Assembly: GCA_002786205.1 (NCBI GenBank)
Contig: PEQM01000041.1
Span: 1 to 64,000 of the forward strand
Length of the DNA: 64,000 nucleotides
DNA from: Legionella sp.
GTDB taxonomy: Bacteria > Pseudomonadota > Gammaproteobacteria > Legionellales > Legionellaceae
Direction of reading: 5' to 3'
Shown piece after piece: positions 29,500 through 40,726 of the stretch. The notes under the pieces were generated by a model, which had not been told where the DNA came from, made no database searches, and was given only the letters and a program-made list of their open reading frames with translations. Every line of letters starts with the position of its first letter. The first letter of the stretch is position 1. A program made the translations under genes and the position numbers.

Positions 29500-30615
29500 A
29501 TGATGAACTTACTACAGATCCTACACCAACAACTGGCAGAACAAAACGCTTTGTCTTTTGCCGACTTCATGCATCAGGCCTTATACACGCCTGATTTAGG
29601 CTATTACAGTTCCGGCTTACCTAAAATAGGCCGGCAAGGTGATTTTATTACTGCCCCAGAATTAACCCCGCTGTTTGGTTATACGCTTGCCAATCAATGC
29701 CAACAGATACTCTCTGTAGTCTCTGCCCCTCATATACTGGAATTTGGGGCAGGAACCGGAGCCTTGTGCATCAGTTTGCTAACCCAGCTAGAACGCTTGC
29801 ACTGTTTGCCGGATTGCTATTACATCCTGGAGGTCAGCGCTCACTTACAAGAACAGCAAAAAGAGCGCATTCAGGCACAAATCCCTCATTTGGCTGACCG
29901 GGTGCAATGGCTTCATGCATGGCCACAAACGGCTTTTAATGGCGTTATTCTTGCCAATGAAGTCTTGGATGCCATGCCTGTACACCGCTTTAAACTGGAT
30001 GATAATGCTGTTTTGGAAAGCTTTATTCAGCTCAATGAACAAGGGCAGCTACAAGAGCATTTTCTGCCTTGCCATAACCCACGACTGCTGTCTTATATCC
30101 AAAACTGCATCCCTGCAGTACCTAAACCGTATAGCTCAGAAGTCAATCTGTTTGTTGAAGACTGGATAGCCCAGCTGTACCAAATCTTAAACCAAGGTCT
30201 GGTCTTGCTCATTGACTATGGTTTTCCTCGCCACGAATACTATCATCCAGACCGCCAGGAAGGCACTTTAATGTGCCACTATCAACACCATTGTCATCCT
30301 GACCCACTGATTCATGTGGGCGAACAAGACATCACCGCGCATGTAGATTTTACGCAGGTAGCTGAGGCTGGACATCAAGCTGGCTTTCACATTGCAGGCT
30401 ATACCAATCAGGCCTCTTTCTTGCTAGCTAATGGTTTGCTACACTTACTCCATGACATGGAGAATGAACGCGATGTCTTTAGAGCCAAGCAGGCCATCAA
30501 ACAATTAATTCAACCTAGTGAAATGGGCGAATTATTTAAGGTCATCGCTTTAACCAAAGCGATTGAACATCCCTTAAATGGATTCCTCTTAAACGACAAA
30601 AGAGTAAGCTTATGA
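29500..30615 (+). CDS. SAM-dependent methyltransferase, MidA/NDUFAF7 family
   Basis: SFADFMHQALYTPDLGYYSSG...GDFITAPELTPLFG; LEFGAGTGALC; LIDYGFPRHEYYHPDRQEGTLMCHYQHH. Confidence 0.93.
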   Translation: MMNLLQILHQQLAEQNALSFADFMHQALYTPDLGYYSSGLPKIGRQGDFITAPELTPLFGYTLANQCQQILSVVSAPHILEFGAGTGALCISLLTQLERLHCLPDCYYILEVSAHLQEQQKERIQAQIPHLADRVQWLHAWPQTAFNGVILANEVLDAMPVHRFKLDDNAVLESFIQLNEQGQLQEHFLPCHNPRLLSYIQNCIPAVPKPYSSEVNLFVEDWIAQLYQILNQGLVLLIDYGFPRHEYYHPDRQEGTLMCHYQHHCHPDPLIHVGEQDITAHVDFTQVAEAGHQAGFHIAGYTNQASFLLANGLLHLLHDMENERDVFRAKQAIKQLIQPSEMGELFKVIALTKAIEHPLNGFLLNDKRVSL

Positions 30616-31109
30616 TACCTCGATACTTAACCACCGTTGAACTGCAAAAAGAGTCCATGAAGTTTTCCGCAGGACATACTACCATCTTTTCCGCCACGCA
30701 CCGAGAACCTTTGCATGGCCATATGTATGGCGTTTATCTGGCTTTATCGACCTGGGTAGAAGACAATGGCATGACCTTTGATTACCGCTACTATAAAGAG
30801 CGTATTCATCAATTGTGCAAACAGTTAAACCAAACCTTTCTCATGCCGCAATATTCTCCTTTTTTACAATATGATGAAGATGAGACCTATTATTACTTTA
30901 CCTTCAATCATAAAAAAATGCCTTTTTTAAAAGAAGACATCACTTTGATGCCCTTAACCAACATCACGGTAGAAGAGCTGTCACGCTGGTTTGTCAATGA
31001 ATTGATTAAAGATCAGGACGAGCTGGACAAACACCGCATTGAAAAAGTCGTAGTCAAGGTTTTTTCCGCACCGGGACAATCGGCAAGTCACGAGTGGCAT
31101 CGTAATTGA
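30612..31109 (+). CDS. 6-pyruvoyl tetrahydropterin synthase / QueD family
   Basis: KFSAGHTTIFSATHREPLHGHMYGV; PLTNITVEELSRW. Confidence 0.88.
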   Translation: MIPRYLTTVELQKESMKFSAGHTTIFSATHREPLHGHMYGVYLALSTWVEDNGMTFDYRYYKERIHQLCKQLNQTFLMPQYSPFLQYDEDETYYYFTFNHKKMPFLKEDITLMPLTNITVEELSRWFVNELIKDQDELDKHRIEKVVVKVFSAPGQSASHEWHRN

Positions 31110-33277
31110 GGATGATTTGCAAGGTTTGTATCCCTAACACTCATAAAGAGTATTATGATTATGAGGTGGGGGAATGCATCCCTTGTATTGGCGCGCGAGT
31201 TTGGGTGCCTTTTCGGTCGCAAAAAAAATTAGGCGTAGTGATTGGTTTTAAGGACAGTGAAGCCTGTCATCAGTTAAAAGTAGTGGCAGAGGTACTTGAT
31301 GACAGCCCGCTGCTGCCCGAATCCATTTTAAACTTGTGCTTATGGATAGCACAATACTACCAATCCCCTTTATCAGAAGTACTAGCCTTGGCACTACCCA
31401 AGAAATACCGACAAGGGCTGCCCGTGACCCTGCCCATGACCGAGTACTTCCAACTCACTGGCCCTTTGGATGATACCTTAGCAAAACTTGCCCCACGCGC
31501 CAGCAAAAAAAGACAGCTGGTACAATGGCTGGCTCAACAGGATGCCCCAGTCAGCAAAGCCTCATTAAAGACCCAAGGCTTTACCGCCAGCCATTGGCTC
31601 TCTTTACTGAGCGAGAGGCTCATACAACAGCATCAGCAGCCACAATTACCGAAAACCTCGCAAGCAACACAACCGGCATTGCAGCTAAACGCTGAGCAAG
31701 AGCAAGCCGTACAACAAGTCAGCGCCCATCTGTCTCATTTTATCTGTACTGTAGTCTATGGCGTTACTGGCAGCGGCAAAACAGAAGTCTATTTGCAAGT
31801 CATCGCACAAGTACTGGCACAGCAAAAACAGGTCTTGGTTTTAGTCCCGGAAATTGGTTTAACGCCTCAGTTGGTTTCACGCTTTACGCAAAGATTCTCT
31901 CAGCCGCTTGCCGTAATTCATTCTCATTTGAACGAATCGGAAAGACAGATTGCCTGGCAACGGGCAAAAGAAAACCAGGTGAGTATCGTCATTGGAACCC
32001 GTTCAGCCGTCTTCACCCCCATGCCCCATTTGGGCTTGATTGTCATTGATGAAGAGCATGATGCATCGTTTAAACAAATGGAAGGCGTCCGTTATTCCGC
32101 CAGAGACAGTGCTCTCATGCGAGCACGCGAAGCGCATATCCCCGTTATTTTAGGCTCTGCCACCCCTTGCCTTGAAACACTTTATAATGTGCAACAGAAC
32201 AAATACCAAGTCGTCTCTTTACCTGATAAAGCACTTTCCAAGACCGCACTACGGTACCAACTCATTGATTTAAGAGCGCAATCTTTACAACAAGGCTTGA
32301 CCCAAACCGCGTTACAAACCATTAAAACACATTTGGAGCAAGACCATCAGGTGCTTGTTTTTATCAATAGAAGGGGATTTTCTCCGGTATTGTTATGCCA
32401 TCAATGTGGTTGGATGCAAGATTGTAAAGCCTGCGACAGCCATGTGACTGTCCACAAATCTTTGGGGCAGATGATTTGTCATCATTGCGGCATGACCCAT
32501 GCCATCCCCCACTACTGCCCTCAATGCCGAAGTCAAGAGCTGATTCCGGTTGGCTCTGGTACACAGCGTATTCATGAGGTATTACAACAGACCTTCCCTC
32601 AAACCAAAGTCGTGCGCATAGACAGAGATGAAACTCGTAAAAAACATGCTTTTTCCACTCAACTGGAGCGCATCCATACAGGAGAAGCGCAATTAATTGT
32701 CGGGACACAGATGTTAGCGAAAGGACATCATTTTCCTCGTTTGTCTTTGGTCGTTATTTTAGATGCAGACCATGGTTTTTATAGTCCTGATTTTCGCGCA
32801 CTAGAGCATCTGGGACAATTACTCACGCAAGTTGCCGGCCGAGCAGGCCGAGCAGGACCAGCAGGGGAAGTACTCATCCAGACGCATTTGCCTCAACACC
32901 CCCTGCTCAATATCCTTATCCAGCAAGGCTACGATGCCTTTGCCCAACACTTGCTAGCAGAGCGCCAACATGCCTCATTACCGCCCTATCAGTTTCTCGC
33001 ACTGTTACGAGCCAAAGGCAAATCTGCCGCTGCCGTTTTAGCCTGTCTTACCGCAGCAAAGGCTTTTTTGGTCGACACACCCGTGACGGTTCTAGGCCCT
33101 GCACCAGCGCCATTACCGCGTAAAGCGCATTATTATCGCATGCAATTGCTCATTAAATCACCGTCAAGACCCCTGCTACAAAAGGTCTTAACACCACTCA
33201 GAGAATGGTTAACCCATGATAAAGCGAGTCGCAATACGCGCTGGAATATTGATGTAGACCCCATTGATTTGTCCTGA
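31106..33277 (+). CDS. priA: Primosomal protein N' (replication restart helicase PriA)
   Basis: VYGVTGSGKTEVYLQ; VIDEEHDASFKQ; zinc-binding CHQCGWMQDCKACD...CHHCG...CPQC. Likely ATG start at 31112. Confidence 0.97.
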   Translation: MRMICKVCIPNTHKEYYDYEVGECIPCIGARVWVPFRSQKKLGVVIGFKDSEACHQLKVVAEVLDDSPLLPESILNLCLWIAQYYQSPLSEVLALALPKKYRQGLPVTLPMTEYFQLTGPLDDTLAKLAPRASKKRQLVQWLAQQDAPVSKASLKTQGFTASHWLSLLSERLIQQHQQPQLPKTSQATQPALQLNAEQEQAVQQVSAHLSHFICTVVYGVTGSGKTEVYLQVIAQVLAQQKQVLVLVPEIGLTPQLVSRFTQRFSQPLAVIHSHLNESERQIAWQRAKENQVSIVIGTRSAVFTPMPHLGLIVIDEEHDASFKQMEGVRYSARDSALMRAREAHIPVILGSATPCLETLYNVQQNKYQVVSLPDKALSKTALRYQLIDLRAQSLQQGLTQTALQTIKTHLEQDHQVLVFINRRGFSPVLLCHQCGWMQDCKACDSHVTVHKSLGQMICHHCGMTHAIPHYCPQCRSQELIPVGSGTQRIHEVLQQTFPQTKVVRIDRDETRKKHAFSTQLERIHTGEAQLIVGTQMLAKGHHFPRLSLVVILDADHGFYSPDFRALEHLGQLLTQVAGRAGRAGPAGEVLIQTHLPQHPLLNILIQQGYDAFAQHLLAERQHASLPPYQFLALLRAKGKSAAAVLACLTAAKAFLVDTPVTVLGPAPAPLPRKAHYYRMQLLIKSPSRPLLQKVLTPLREWLTHDKASRNTRWNIDVDPIDLS

Positions 33278-33319
33278 ATGGCTTTTTTTATTTGGGGTTG
33301 TCGATGTCTGGAGTATGCC

Positions 33320-33853
33320 TCATTGCAAGGATTTGGTGTAATACAATTCCGTGAGTAAAGGCCCATTGTCATAAAAGGCTTGCAAGCGTGTCATGCCGGT
33401 ATTTTGGAACTGCAAAGACTCATAAAATGCCCGTGTTTTGTCATTGGCTTCTAATACCCAGATGCCGATATCCAGACAACCCAATTCTTTTAAATGCACA
33501 ACAGCAAAGGCCCATAATTGTGTGCCTAAGCCTTTATGCCAATAATGCGGGTGGAGATAAATGGCATTGATTTCACCTTTGGCAGCGCAAGACTCACTAT
33601 CGAGAACAATGCTCATCAAGCCTACCAGCTGCTCTTTCACTTCGACTACATAAACTAAAGCGCCTTTTTTCAGCGCTTCTTGCCAAAGTTCTGGACGACC
33701 CGTTAAAGGCAAATGGATCAATAAAGATTCAGGAATATATTCTTTAAAGGCTTTTTGCCAAGAGGCCACATGAATCATACTCAGGGCATCTGCATCTTCA
33801 ATCGTGGCCAAACGAACACTTGCATGTAGCTTTTTTTTCATAAGGAAGTCCAA
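33320..33853 (-). CDS. GNAT-family N-acetyltransferase
   Basis: EINAIYLHPHYWHKGLGTQLWAFAVVHLKELG; IWVLEANDKTRAFYESLQF. Confidence 0.92.
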   Translation of the reverse strand: MDFLMKKKLHASVRLATIEDADALSMIHVASWQKAFKEYIPESLLIHLPLTGRPELWQEALKKGALVYVVEVKEQLVGLMSIVLDSESCAAKGEINAIYLHPHYWHKGLGTQLWAFAVVHLKELGCLDIGIWVLEANDKTRAFYESLQFQNTGMTRLQAFYDNGPLLTELYYTKSLQ

Positions 33854-33909
33854 TCACGCCAACCCAATGGCTCAAGCATTAATCTTGTTATCATCCTGTT
33901 ACAGCACGA

Positions 33910-34704
33910 CTACACGGCGATAGGTGCTTTTATGGCAGGATGACTCTGATAATTTACAAATTCAAAATCTTCATACTGGTATTCAAATAAAGAAGCTGCT
34001 TTTCTTTTAATTACTAACTGCGGTAAAGGAAAGGGTTGTCGAGTCAACTGAGTGCGCGCCTGCTCCAAATGATTGCGATACAAATGGCAGTCACCACCGG
34101 TCCAGATAAAATCGCCCACCTCCAAGTCACATTGCTGGGCAATCAGATGCGTTAACAAGGCGTAAGAAGCAATATTGAATGGAACACCTAAAAAAACATC
34201 AGCCGAACGTTGATACAACTGACAAGACAGACGCCCCTCTGCCACATAAAATTGAAACAAGGCATGGCATGGCATCAGCGCCATTTTATCCAGTTCACCC
34301 ACGTTCCAGGCACTGACCAGCAAGCGACGTGAATCGGGATTGTCTTTTATTTGCTGGACAACCTCAGCCAACTGGTCAATGTTCTTTCCCTCAGCGCTAG
34401 GCCAACTACGCCACTGCTTACCATACACCGGGCCTAAATCGCCTTGCGCATCAGCCCACTCATCCCAGATAGTCACACCGTGTGCATTCAAATAGGCAAT
34501 ATTGGTATCACCTGCCAAAAACCACAACAGCTCATGCACAATACTGCGCATATGCAGCTTTTTTGTCGTCACCAAAGGAAAACCTTGCCTTAAATCAAAG
34601 CGCATTTGATACCCAAAAACAGACAAGGTTCCGGTGCCGGTTCGGTCTTCTTTTTGCGTCCCATGCGCTAAAATATGCTCTAGTAAATTTAAATACGTTC
34701 TCAT
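33910..34704 (-). CDS. thyA: Thymidylate synthase
   Basis: [42 protein letters not shown]; start at 34704 (internal Met 26 of the ORF) overlaps lgt by 4 bp. Confidence 0.97.
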   Translation of the reverse strand: MRTYLNLLEHILAHGTQKEDRTGTGTLSVFGYQMRFDLRQGFPLVTTKKLHMRSIVHELLWFLAGDTNIAYLNAHGVTIWDEWADAQGDLGPVYGKQWRSWPSAEGKNIDQLAEVVQQIKDNPDSRRLLVSAWNVGELDKMALMPCHALFQFYVAEGRLSCQLYQRSADVFLGVPFNIASYALLTHLIAQQCDLEVGDFIWTGGDCHLYRNHLEQARTQLTRQPFPLPQLVIKRKAASLFEYQYEDFEFVNYQSHPAIKAPIAV

Positions 34705-35474
34705 CGTTTTGCCCACCAAAATAATCCTATCCCCAAAATCAGCATGGGGAGAGACAACAATTGCCCCATTGTCAACCAACCAAAAGCAATATAGCCTAGC
34801 TGTTCATCTGGCTGTCTAAAACACTCTACTATCAAACGGGCAAGACTATAGCCTATTAAGAACACCGCCGAAACACGCCCTACAGGTCTTGGTTTGGCAG
34901 CATAAGACCATACCAGAATAAATAAAATGATGCCTTCCAAACCCAACTCATACAGCTGCGAGGGATGTCTTGGCTGCTGGTCTATAGGCGGATAGATCAT
35001 GGCCCAAGGCACATCGGTCACTCGCCCCCATAATTCACCATTAATAAAATTACCTATCCGTCCTGCCCCTAAACCCAAAGGAACCAAGGGCGCAACAAAA
35101 TCACCCACAGCTAAAAATGATTTTTTAAAGCGCCAGGAAAAAAACAACAAGGCGAAGACAACACCCAGCAATCCCCCATGGAAAGACATCCCTCCTTGCC
35201 AGACTTTAAACAGCGACATCGGATCTTGCAACAACTCTTGCGTATTATAAAACAGCATGTAACCAATACGCCCCCCCAAAATCACCCCCAGTGCGCCATA
35301 AAAAATAAGGTCACTGATTTCTTCTTTCGTCCAGGCCAGATGATACCGTTGCACACGCCAACACGCCAAGCCATAAGCACCTAAAAAAGCCAACAGGTAC
35401 ATCAGCCCATACCAATGGATTTGTAAAGGCCCTAAATGGAATGCAATGGGATCAATTGATGGGTAAGTCAGCAT
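34701..35474 (-). CDS. lgt: Prolipoprotein diacylglyceryl transferase
   Basis: [48 protein letters not shown]. Confidence 0.97.
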   Translation of the reverse strand: MLTYPSIDPIAFHLGPLQIHWYGLMYLLAFLGAYGLACWRVQRYHLAWTKEEISDLIFYGALGVILGGRIGYMLFYNTQELLQDPMSLFKVWQGGMSFHGGLLGVVFALLFFSWRFKKSFLAVGDFVAPLVPLGLGAGRIGNFINGELWGRVTDVPWAMIYPPIDQQPRHPSQLYELGLEGIILFILVWSYAAKPRPVGRVSAVFLIGYSLARLIVECFRQPDEQLGYIAFGWLTMGQLLSLPMLILGIGLFWWAKR

Positions 35475-35529
35475 GATAAAAGGTATCCTAAATATCGAAT
35501 CATTGATGCAAAATCACGTACAAAAACAC

Positions 35530-37827
35530 TTAATGCATGGCTTTCCTGGTACGAACCAGCCCGCCTAAACCCTCTTCTTCCAGTGCTTTTTGCAAATGAA
35601 AGCGTATCTCACCTGGATGCTCAAGCTCTAGTACTTCTGCCAATATTTTTCTTGCATTGGCAATAGCAAAATTACGAATAATCCATTTTACCCGCGGCAG
35701 ACCGGCGGAATTCATGCTCAGCGTGTCAAAGCCCATGGCGATTAATAAAATAACCGCCAGCGGATCGCTTGCCATTTCGCCGCAAATACTGACCTCAACA
35801 CCTGCTGCATGCCCTCCCTCAACCACCTTTAATAGCAAACGCAACATGGCCGGATGTAAGGCATCATAGAGTCCCGCCACTCTGGCATTGTTTCTGTCTA
35901 CCGCCAAAAGATACTGGGTTAAATCATTGCTTCCCACCGAGAGAAAATCGACGCGTTTTGCCATCTCTCGTGCCAGATAAGCGGCAGCAGGCACTTCTAT
36001 CATGACGCCAATTTTGGGTTTTTCAATAGCACAACCCTCTTCTAATAATTCATGAAAAGCTTGATTAATCAGATAGATGGCCTCTTCTACTTCGCTTAAA
36101 TTAGTAATCATAGGCAACATGATGCGCAAATTGTTTAATTCTTCACTGGCTCGCATCATGGCGCGAACCTGAATTAAAAAAACATCAGGATGATCCAGGG
36201 TAATCCGAATACCACGCCATCCCAAATAAGGATTATCTTCTTCTACCGGAAAATAAGGTAATGTTTTATCACCACCAATATCCAAAGTACGCATAGTCAC
36301 CAATCTCGGCGCAAAGGCTTTTAAAATCTGACGGTAAATGATAGTTTGCTCATCTTCGGAAGGAAAATGATCGCGGCTCATAAAAGGGACTTCCGATCGG
36401 TATAAACCAACGCCTTCGGCTCCTACGCTCATCGACAATCCGGCATCCATAGCCAAACCCGTATTCACTTGCAAAGAAACGCGATAATTGTCTGTGGTTT
36501 CTGCAGGCTTGTCTCTAAGGCTTACCAAACTTTGATTCAACTCTTGCTCTTCTTGCGCCAGCTGCTTGAATTCACTTAAAACCGATTTGCTAGGAGAAAC
36601 ATAAACCTGGCCATAGTAGCCATCCACAATCAACGCTCGGCGAGATAAGGTTTCCAATTTTAAGCCCCTCACGCCCATGACCGTTGGCACCCCTAGCGCG
36701 CGCCCTAAAATAGCCACATGCGAATTATTGGAACCCCTGGCTGAAACAACCGCAGCCAAATGACCTTCCGGCACCTCAGCTAAAGCGGCAGCAGTAATGT
36801 CTTCGCCAACCAGGATGGTTCGTTTCGGGTAAGAAATCTCTTCTTTTTGTGAACGCTGCAACTCCGCCAATACCCGTCGACCCAAGTCGCGGAAATCGCT
36901 AGCCCGCTCACGTAAATAGTCATCTTCCATCCCTTCAAACTGAGCAATATGCTTTTTAATAACCGTGGCAAGCGCTACCTGCGCACTGAGTTGTTCTTCA
37001 CGAATGGCCTGCTCTACTTCTATGCCCAAACTGTCATCATCTAAAATACGCACATAAACATCAAATAAAGCCAGCTCTTCTTCAGCCACTGTGCTTTTCA
37101 TCCGTTTGCTCAAGCGCTGCATGTCCTCGCGTGTTGCCTCTAAAGCACGATAAAAAACCTGTATTTCCTCTTCTAAATCCTCTACGACTCGATGAGGTAC
37201 TGCGTCAATGTCTGCCGGAGGATAAACCACCACCGCCGTCCCAATACCAATACCCGGCACGCTCCCTACACCAACCAGCGCAACAGGTGCCGCTTCTACC
37301 GCAGCAAGCCCTAAAGATCTGGGTAAGGTCAACTGCGCCAACTCACCCGTCGCATCGGCATGAGCAATAATACCGCCTAATTGTGCGGCCAAGGTAATTA
37401 AAAAGGACTCTTCTTCATCGTCAAAAGCACGTGATTCAGCCTGCTGAACCACCAACACACCATACAATTTTCTATGCTGAATAATAGGAACACCCAAAAA
37501 AGCATTCAAATGCCCTTCACCCAGCAGAGGGCTATGGTAAAACTCTGGATGCAAAGGCGCATCCTTTAGATTAATGGGTTCTTCACGACGGCCAATCAAG
37601 CCTATTAAGCCTTGATCCAAACCAATCCGAACACGAAATTGCGCTTGTGGATTCAGACCTTCTGTTGCAATCAGCACATACTCCGCATTCTTACTGTCTA
37701 TCAAATACACAGAAACCGCTTCGGCATTAATGGCTTTGTTGATATGGCGTACCAATACGCCCAGCGCATCACTGAGATGGCTGGCGGCGGTTACATCCTG
37801 AACTATGCGCTTGAGTACTTTTAACAT
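35530..37827 (-). CDS. ptsP: PTS-Ntr enzyme I (GAF domain + PEP-utilizing)
   Basis: GAF N-terminus; GSNNSHVAILGRALGVPTVMG; EGVGLYRSEVPFMSRD; SVGSNDLTQYLLAVDRNN. Confidence 0.96.
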   Translation of the reverse strand: MLKVLKRIVQDVTAASHLSDALGVLVRHINKAINAEAVSVYLIDSKNAEYVLIATEGLNPQAQFRVRIGLDQGLIGLIGRREEPINLKDAPLHPEFYHSPLLGEGHLNAFLGVPIIQHRKLYGVLVVQQAESRAFDDEEESFLITLAAQLGGIIAHADATGELAQLTLPRSLGLAAVEAAPVALVGVGSVPGIGIGTAVVVYPPADIDAVPHRVVEDLEEEIQVFYRALEATREDMQRLSKRMKSTVAEEELALFDVYVRILDDDSLGIEVEQAIREEQLSAQVALATVIKKHIAQFEGMEDDYLRERASDFRDLGRRVLAELQRSQKEEISYPKRTILVGEDITAAALAEVPEGHLAAVVSARGSNNSHVAILGRALGVPTVMGVRGLKLETLSRRALIVDGYYGQVYVSPSKSVLSEFKQLAQEEQELNQSLVSLRDKPAETTDNYRVSLQVNTGLAMDAGLSMSVGAEGVGLYRSEVPFMSRDHFPSEDEQTIIYRQILKAFAPRLVTMRTLDIGGDKTLPYFPVEEDNPYLGWRGIRITLDHPDVFLIQVRAMMRASEELNNLRIMLPMITNLSEVEEAIYLINQAFHELLEEGCAIEKPKIGVMIEVPAAAYLAREMAKRVDFLSVGSNDLTQYLLAVDRNNARVAGLYDALHPAMLRLLLKVVEGGHAAGVEVSICGEMASDPLAVILLIAMGFDTLSMNSAGLPRVKWIIRNFAIANARKILAEVLELEHPGEIRFHLQKALEEEGLGGLVRTRKAMH

Positions 37828-38351
37828 CGATGTGTTAGCGGTCCTTTTTTACGTTTCAATCCATATAGAGAACGGCGCCCCTGCAATAAAGGCTCCAACT
37901 CTTTCAGTGCCTGAGCATACACTTGCCGCTTAAAGAAAATAACCTGTTGCTCTGGCTCATGAAAGTCAATCCATCGCCAGCTGTCAAATTCAGGCGAATC
38001 ACTTAAATCAAGCCGCACTTTTTGTTCACTGGATACCAGCTTCAATAGAAACCACTTTTGCTTCTGGCCAATGACTAAAGGCTCGCTCCCATGTCGAAGA
38101 TATTGTTTAGGCAACCTGTACTTTAACCAGCGTTTGGTAGACCCCAATACATCAACATCGGCTTTATCCAGCCCAACTTCTTCATGCAGTTCGCGAAACA
38201 TCGCTTGCATGGCGGTTTCTCCTGCAACCAAACCACCTTGCGGAAACTGCCATGCATCATGTCCGCTTCTTCTGCCCCAAAATACCCTACCCGATTCATT
38301 GATAAGGATTATCCCCACATTCAATCGGTAACCGGCACGATCAATCACCAT
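37821..38351 (-). CDS. rppH: RNA pyrophosphohydrolase (Nudix)
   Basis: WQFPQGGLVAGETAMQAMFRELHEEVGL Nudix box. Confidence 0.95.
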   Translation of the reverse strand: MVIDRAGYRLNVGIILINESGRVFWGRRSGHDAWQFPQGGLVAGETAMQAMFRELHEEVGLDKADVDVLGSTKRWLKYRLPKQYLRHGSEPLVIGQKQKWFLLKLVSSEQKVRLDLSDSPEFDSWRWIDFHEPEQQVIFFKRQVYAQALKELEPLLQGRRSLYGLKRKKGPLTHRC

Positions 38352-38579
38352 GATATCACTGCTTTAGCAAACTCATTAATATTTTGATTTTTCCACAAAG
38401 TGAAAGGGGTTTGCAAGAAACATTACACGCTGAGGGTTGTTTTCATCTATTTTTCTATCAAAAAGACAAATTTTACTGGTTTGCACTGCAAAGCCATCCT
38501 CTTTTAACGGTAGAAATAGAAAACAAATCCATGCTAAAACCAAATTTGCTATATACTATAGCTATGGTAAGTACTGTTA

Positions 38580-39623
38580 TTGATAGTCTCTTTTATGAAA
38601 AAACGCGTCTTGATTTTAAATACCGGTGGCACCATCAGCTGCATTAAAACCACAGCAGGCTATGAGCCAGCAGCCGGTTACGTAGCAGAAGCGCTAGCCA
38701 CTATCTCAGCGCTAAAACATCCTGAGATGCCAGACTACGTCATTAAAGAATATGTTCCTCTTTTAGATTCCAGTAACATGACCGTTAATGAATGGAATCG
38801 AATTGCAACAGACATTGCAACAGAATACGCACATTACGATGGTTTTGTGATTTTTCACGGCACAGACACCATGGCTTATACCGCCTCGGCTTTGTCTTTC
38901 ATGTTGGAAAATCTGGCTAAACCCGTTATTGTCACGGGTTCGCAAATCCCCCTGTCGGAAGTACGTAATGATGCGGTGGACAATGTGATTACCTCCTTAT
39001 GGTTGTGTGCCCATCAACCTATTCATGAAGTCTGCATCTATTTTAACCAGCGTCTATTGCGGGGCAATAGAGCACAAAAAGTCAGTGCCCAGCAGTTTAA
39101 TGCTTTTGACTCCCCTAATTATCCTCATTTGGCGACTATCGGTATCAGCATAGAAATACAACACCACCTGCTGTTAAAAAAACCGCGCCAGCCTTTTCAG
39201 CTACAGACCATTACCCCTCATTTCATCGCCAACTTTCGACTGTTTCCAGGTTTTGCCTCAGACGTTTTGGCTTATATTATTCAGCAGCCGGTTAAGGGGT
39301 TGATTTTAGAGACTTATGGCGCAGGCAATGCACAAAATAATGACCCACGTTTCCTGTCACTACTTAATGAAGCTTGTAAAAAAGAGGTGGTGGTAGTCAA
39401 TTGTACGCAATGCCAACAAGGACGGGTAGAAATGCATCAATATGCAACCGGCAATGCACTACAACAGGCAGGCCTCATCAGCGGCCATGATATGACCCCT
39501 GAAGCAGCTCATTGCAAACTGCTCTATCTATTAAGCAAACCACTTTCCCTTGCTCAAATCAAAGAACAAATGACGACTAATCTATGTGGCGAATTACTGA
39601 TTCACCCGCTATTCCACGGGTAA
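38580..39623 (+). CDS. L-asparaginase, type I-like
   Basis: VLILNTGGTISCIKT; FVIFHGTDTMAYTASALSFML. Likely start at ATG 38595. Confidence 0.92.
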   Translation: MIVSFMKKRVLILNTGGTISCIKTTAGYEPAAGYVAEALATISALKHPEMPDYVIKEYVPLLDSSNMTVNEWNRIATDIATEYAHYDGFVIFHGTDTMAYTASALSFMLENLAKPVIVTGSQIPLSEVRNDAVDNVITSLWLCAHQPIHEVCIYFNQRLLRGNRAQKVSAQQFNAFDSPNYPHLATIGISIEIQHHLLLKKPRQPFQLQTITPHFIANFRLFPGFASDVLAYIIQQPVKGLILETYGAGNAQNNDPRFLSLLNEACKKEVVVVNCTQCQQGRVEMHQYATGNALQQAGLISGHDMTPEAAHCKLLYLLSKPLSLAQIKEQMTTNLCGELLIHPLFHG

Positions 39624-39682
39624 CATTTATTCTGGAAATTAGCAGCGGATTCTATCAATAGCGACCATTAGGGAGCCCAATA

Positions 39683-40708
39683 TTATTTTGAGGAAAGCAG
39701 CTTTTCAGGAAACATGGGATAATATTTTTCAGCAAACAAATAAACGCCAAGCAACAAGACCATCATAAAAATCAAGACCACAAAATTATTTAATAAATGA
39801 CAATGAATTAAGTAAAGCCCTATGAATAATAATGAATTAATCAATAATTGTCCTAATAAAATAACATAAGTTGAAAAACCATATTGTTTTAAACGTTGAT
39901 AAGCATGTTTTTTATGCGGTGCAAACCACTTTTCGTGATTAAAGATTCTCCGCAACAAAGTCAATGTGGCATCGAACAAAAAAAGACTGTTTAAAATAAA
40001 CCAATATCCTATGGGAATCTGGTAGTATTTTTGTCCAGCCAATGCCATATAAAACGATATAAAACCCAGCGTAGCACTACCTACATCGCCCATGAATACT
40101 TTAGCTGGCGGAAGATTAAATAACAGAAAGCCTACTAAGCCCAAGACCATGACATAACATAAATATTGATAAAAAACAGCCTCTTGCTGACCAAAAAGAA
40201 ACCCATAAGCCAAAAACAAAAACAAGCCCTGCGCGCCACAAAATCCATCTAAACCATCCATGAAATTAAAATGGTTTATAGCCCAGAGCATAATAAAAAA
40301 AAGTAGTGAAACAATCAGATAAGGCATAGCAACAGGAAAAAATAAAAAATCCAGCACCGAGGGGCAGGTAACCACAAGAACGAAACCCGCAACAACACAT
40401 TGAACACCGAAACGAGTTTTAGCAGACAAGTGAAATAAATCATCACAAAAACTAACGCCAGAAATTAAAATTGCGCCCCCAAATAAAGGAAGCCAGTTCT
40501 TCCATGAATAATCCAATAAATAAGCAAAAAATAAAAGCGCAGTTAAAAATAAGAAAATAAAAACAATCCCAGCGCCTCTTACTGTAGGCACAACATGCAA
40601 TGAACGCTCATTGGGTTTATCCATCAGCCTGGTACCCTGCGCAGTCAAACAATATAATTTAGTTAAAATTAAAGACAATATTATAAAAGGTACGCTATAA
40701 ATAATCAT
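39683..40708 (-). CDS. Undecaprenyl-phosphate glycosyl-1-phosphate transferase (MraY/WecA/WbpL-like)
   Basis: DKPNERSLHVVPTVRGAGIVF; NHFNFMDGLDGFCGAQG; VFMGDVGSATLGF; APHKKHAYQRL. Confidence 0.93.
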   Translation of the reverse strand: MIIYSVPFIILSLILTKLYCLTAQGTRLMDKPNERSLHVVPTVRGAGIVFIFLFLTALLFFAYLLDYSWKNWLPLFGGAILISGVSFCDDLFHLSAKTRFGVQCVVAGFVLVVTCPSVLDFLFFPVAMPYLIVSLLFFIMLWAINHFNFMDGLDGFCGAQGLFLFLAYGFLFGQQEAVFYQYLCYVMVLGLVGFLLFNLPPAKVFMGDVGSATLGFISFYMALAGQKYYQIPIGYWFILNSLFLFDATLTLLRRIFNHEKWFAPHKKHAYQRLKQYGFSTYVILLGQLLINSLLFIGLYLIHCHLLNNFVVLIFMMVLLLGVYLFAEKYYPMFPEKLLSSK

Positions 40709-40726
40709 TTATACAAATTATTCCAA

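Noticed and set aside
38384-38647. Possible small protein (87 aa) between rppH and the asparaginase
   Set aside because: Overlaps the asparaginase start, no recognisable family or ribosome-binding evidence.
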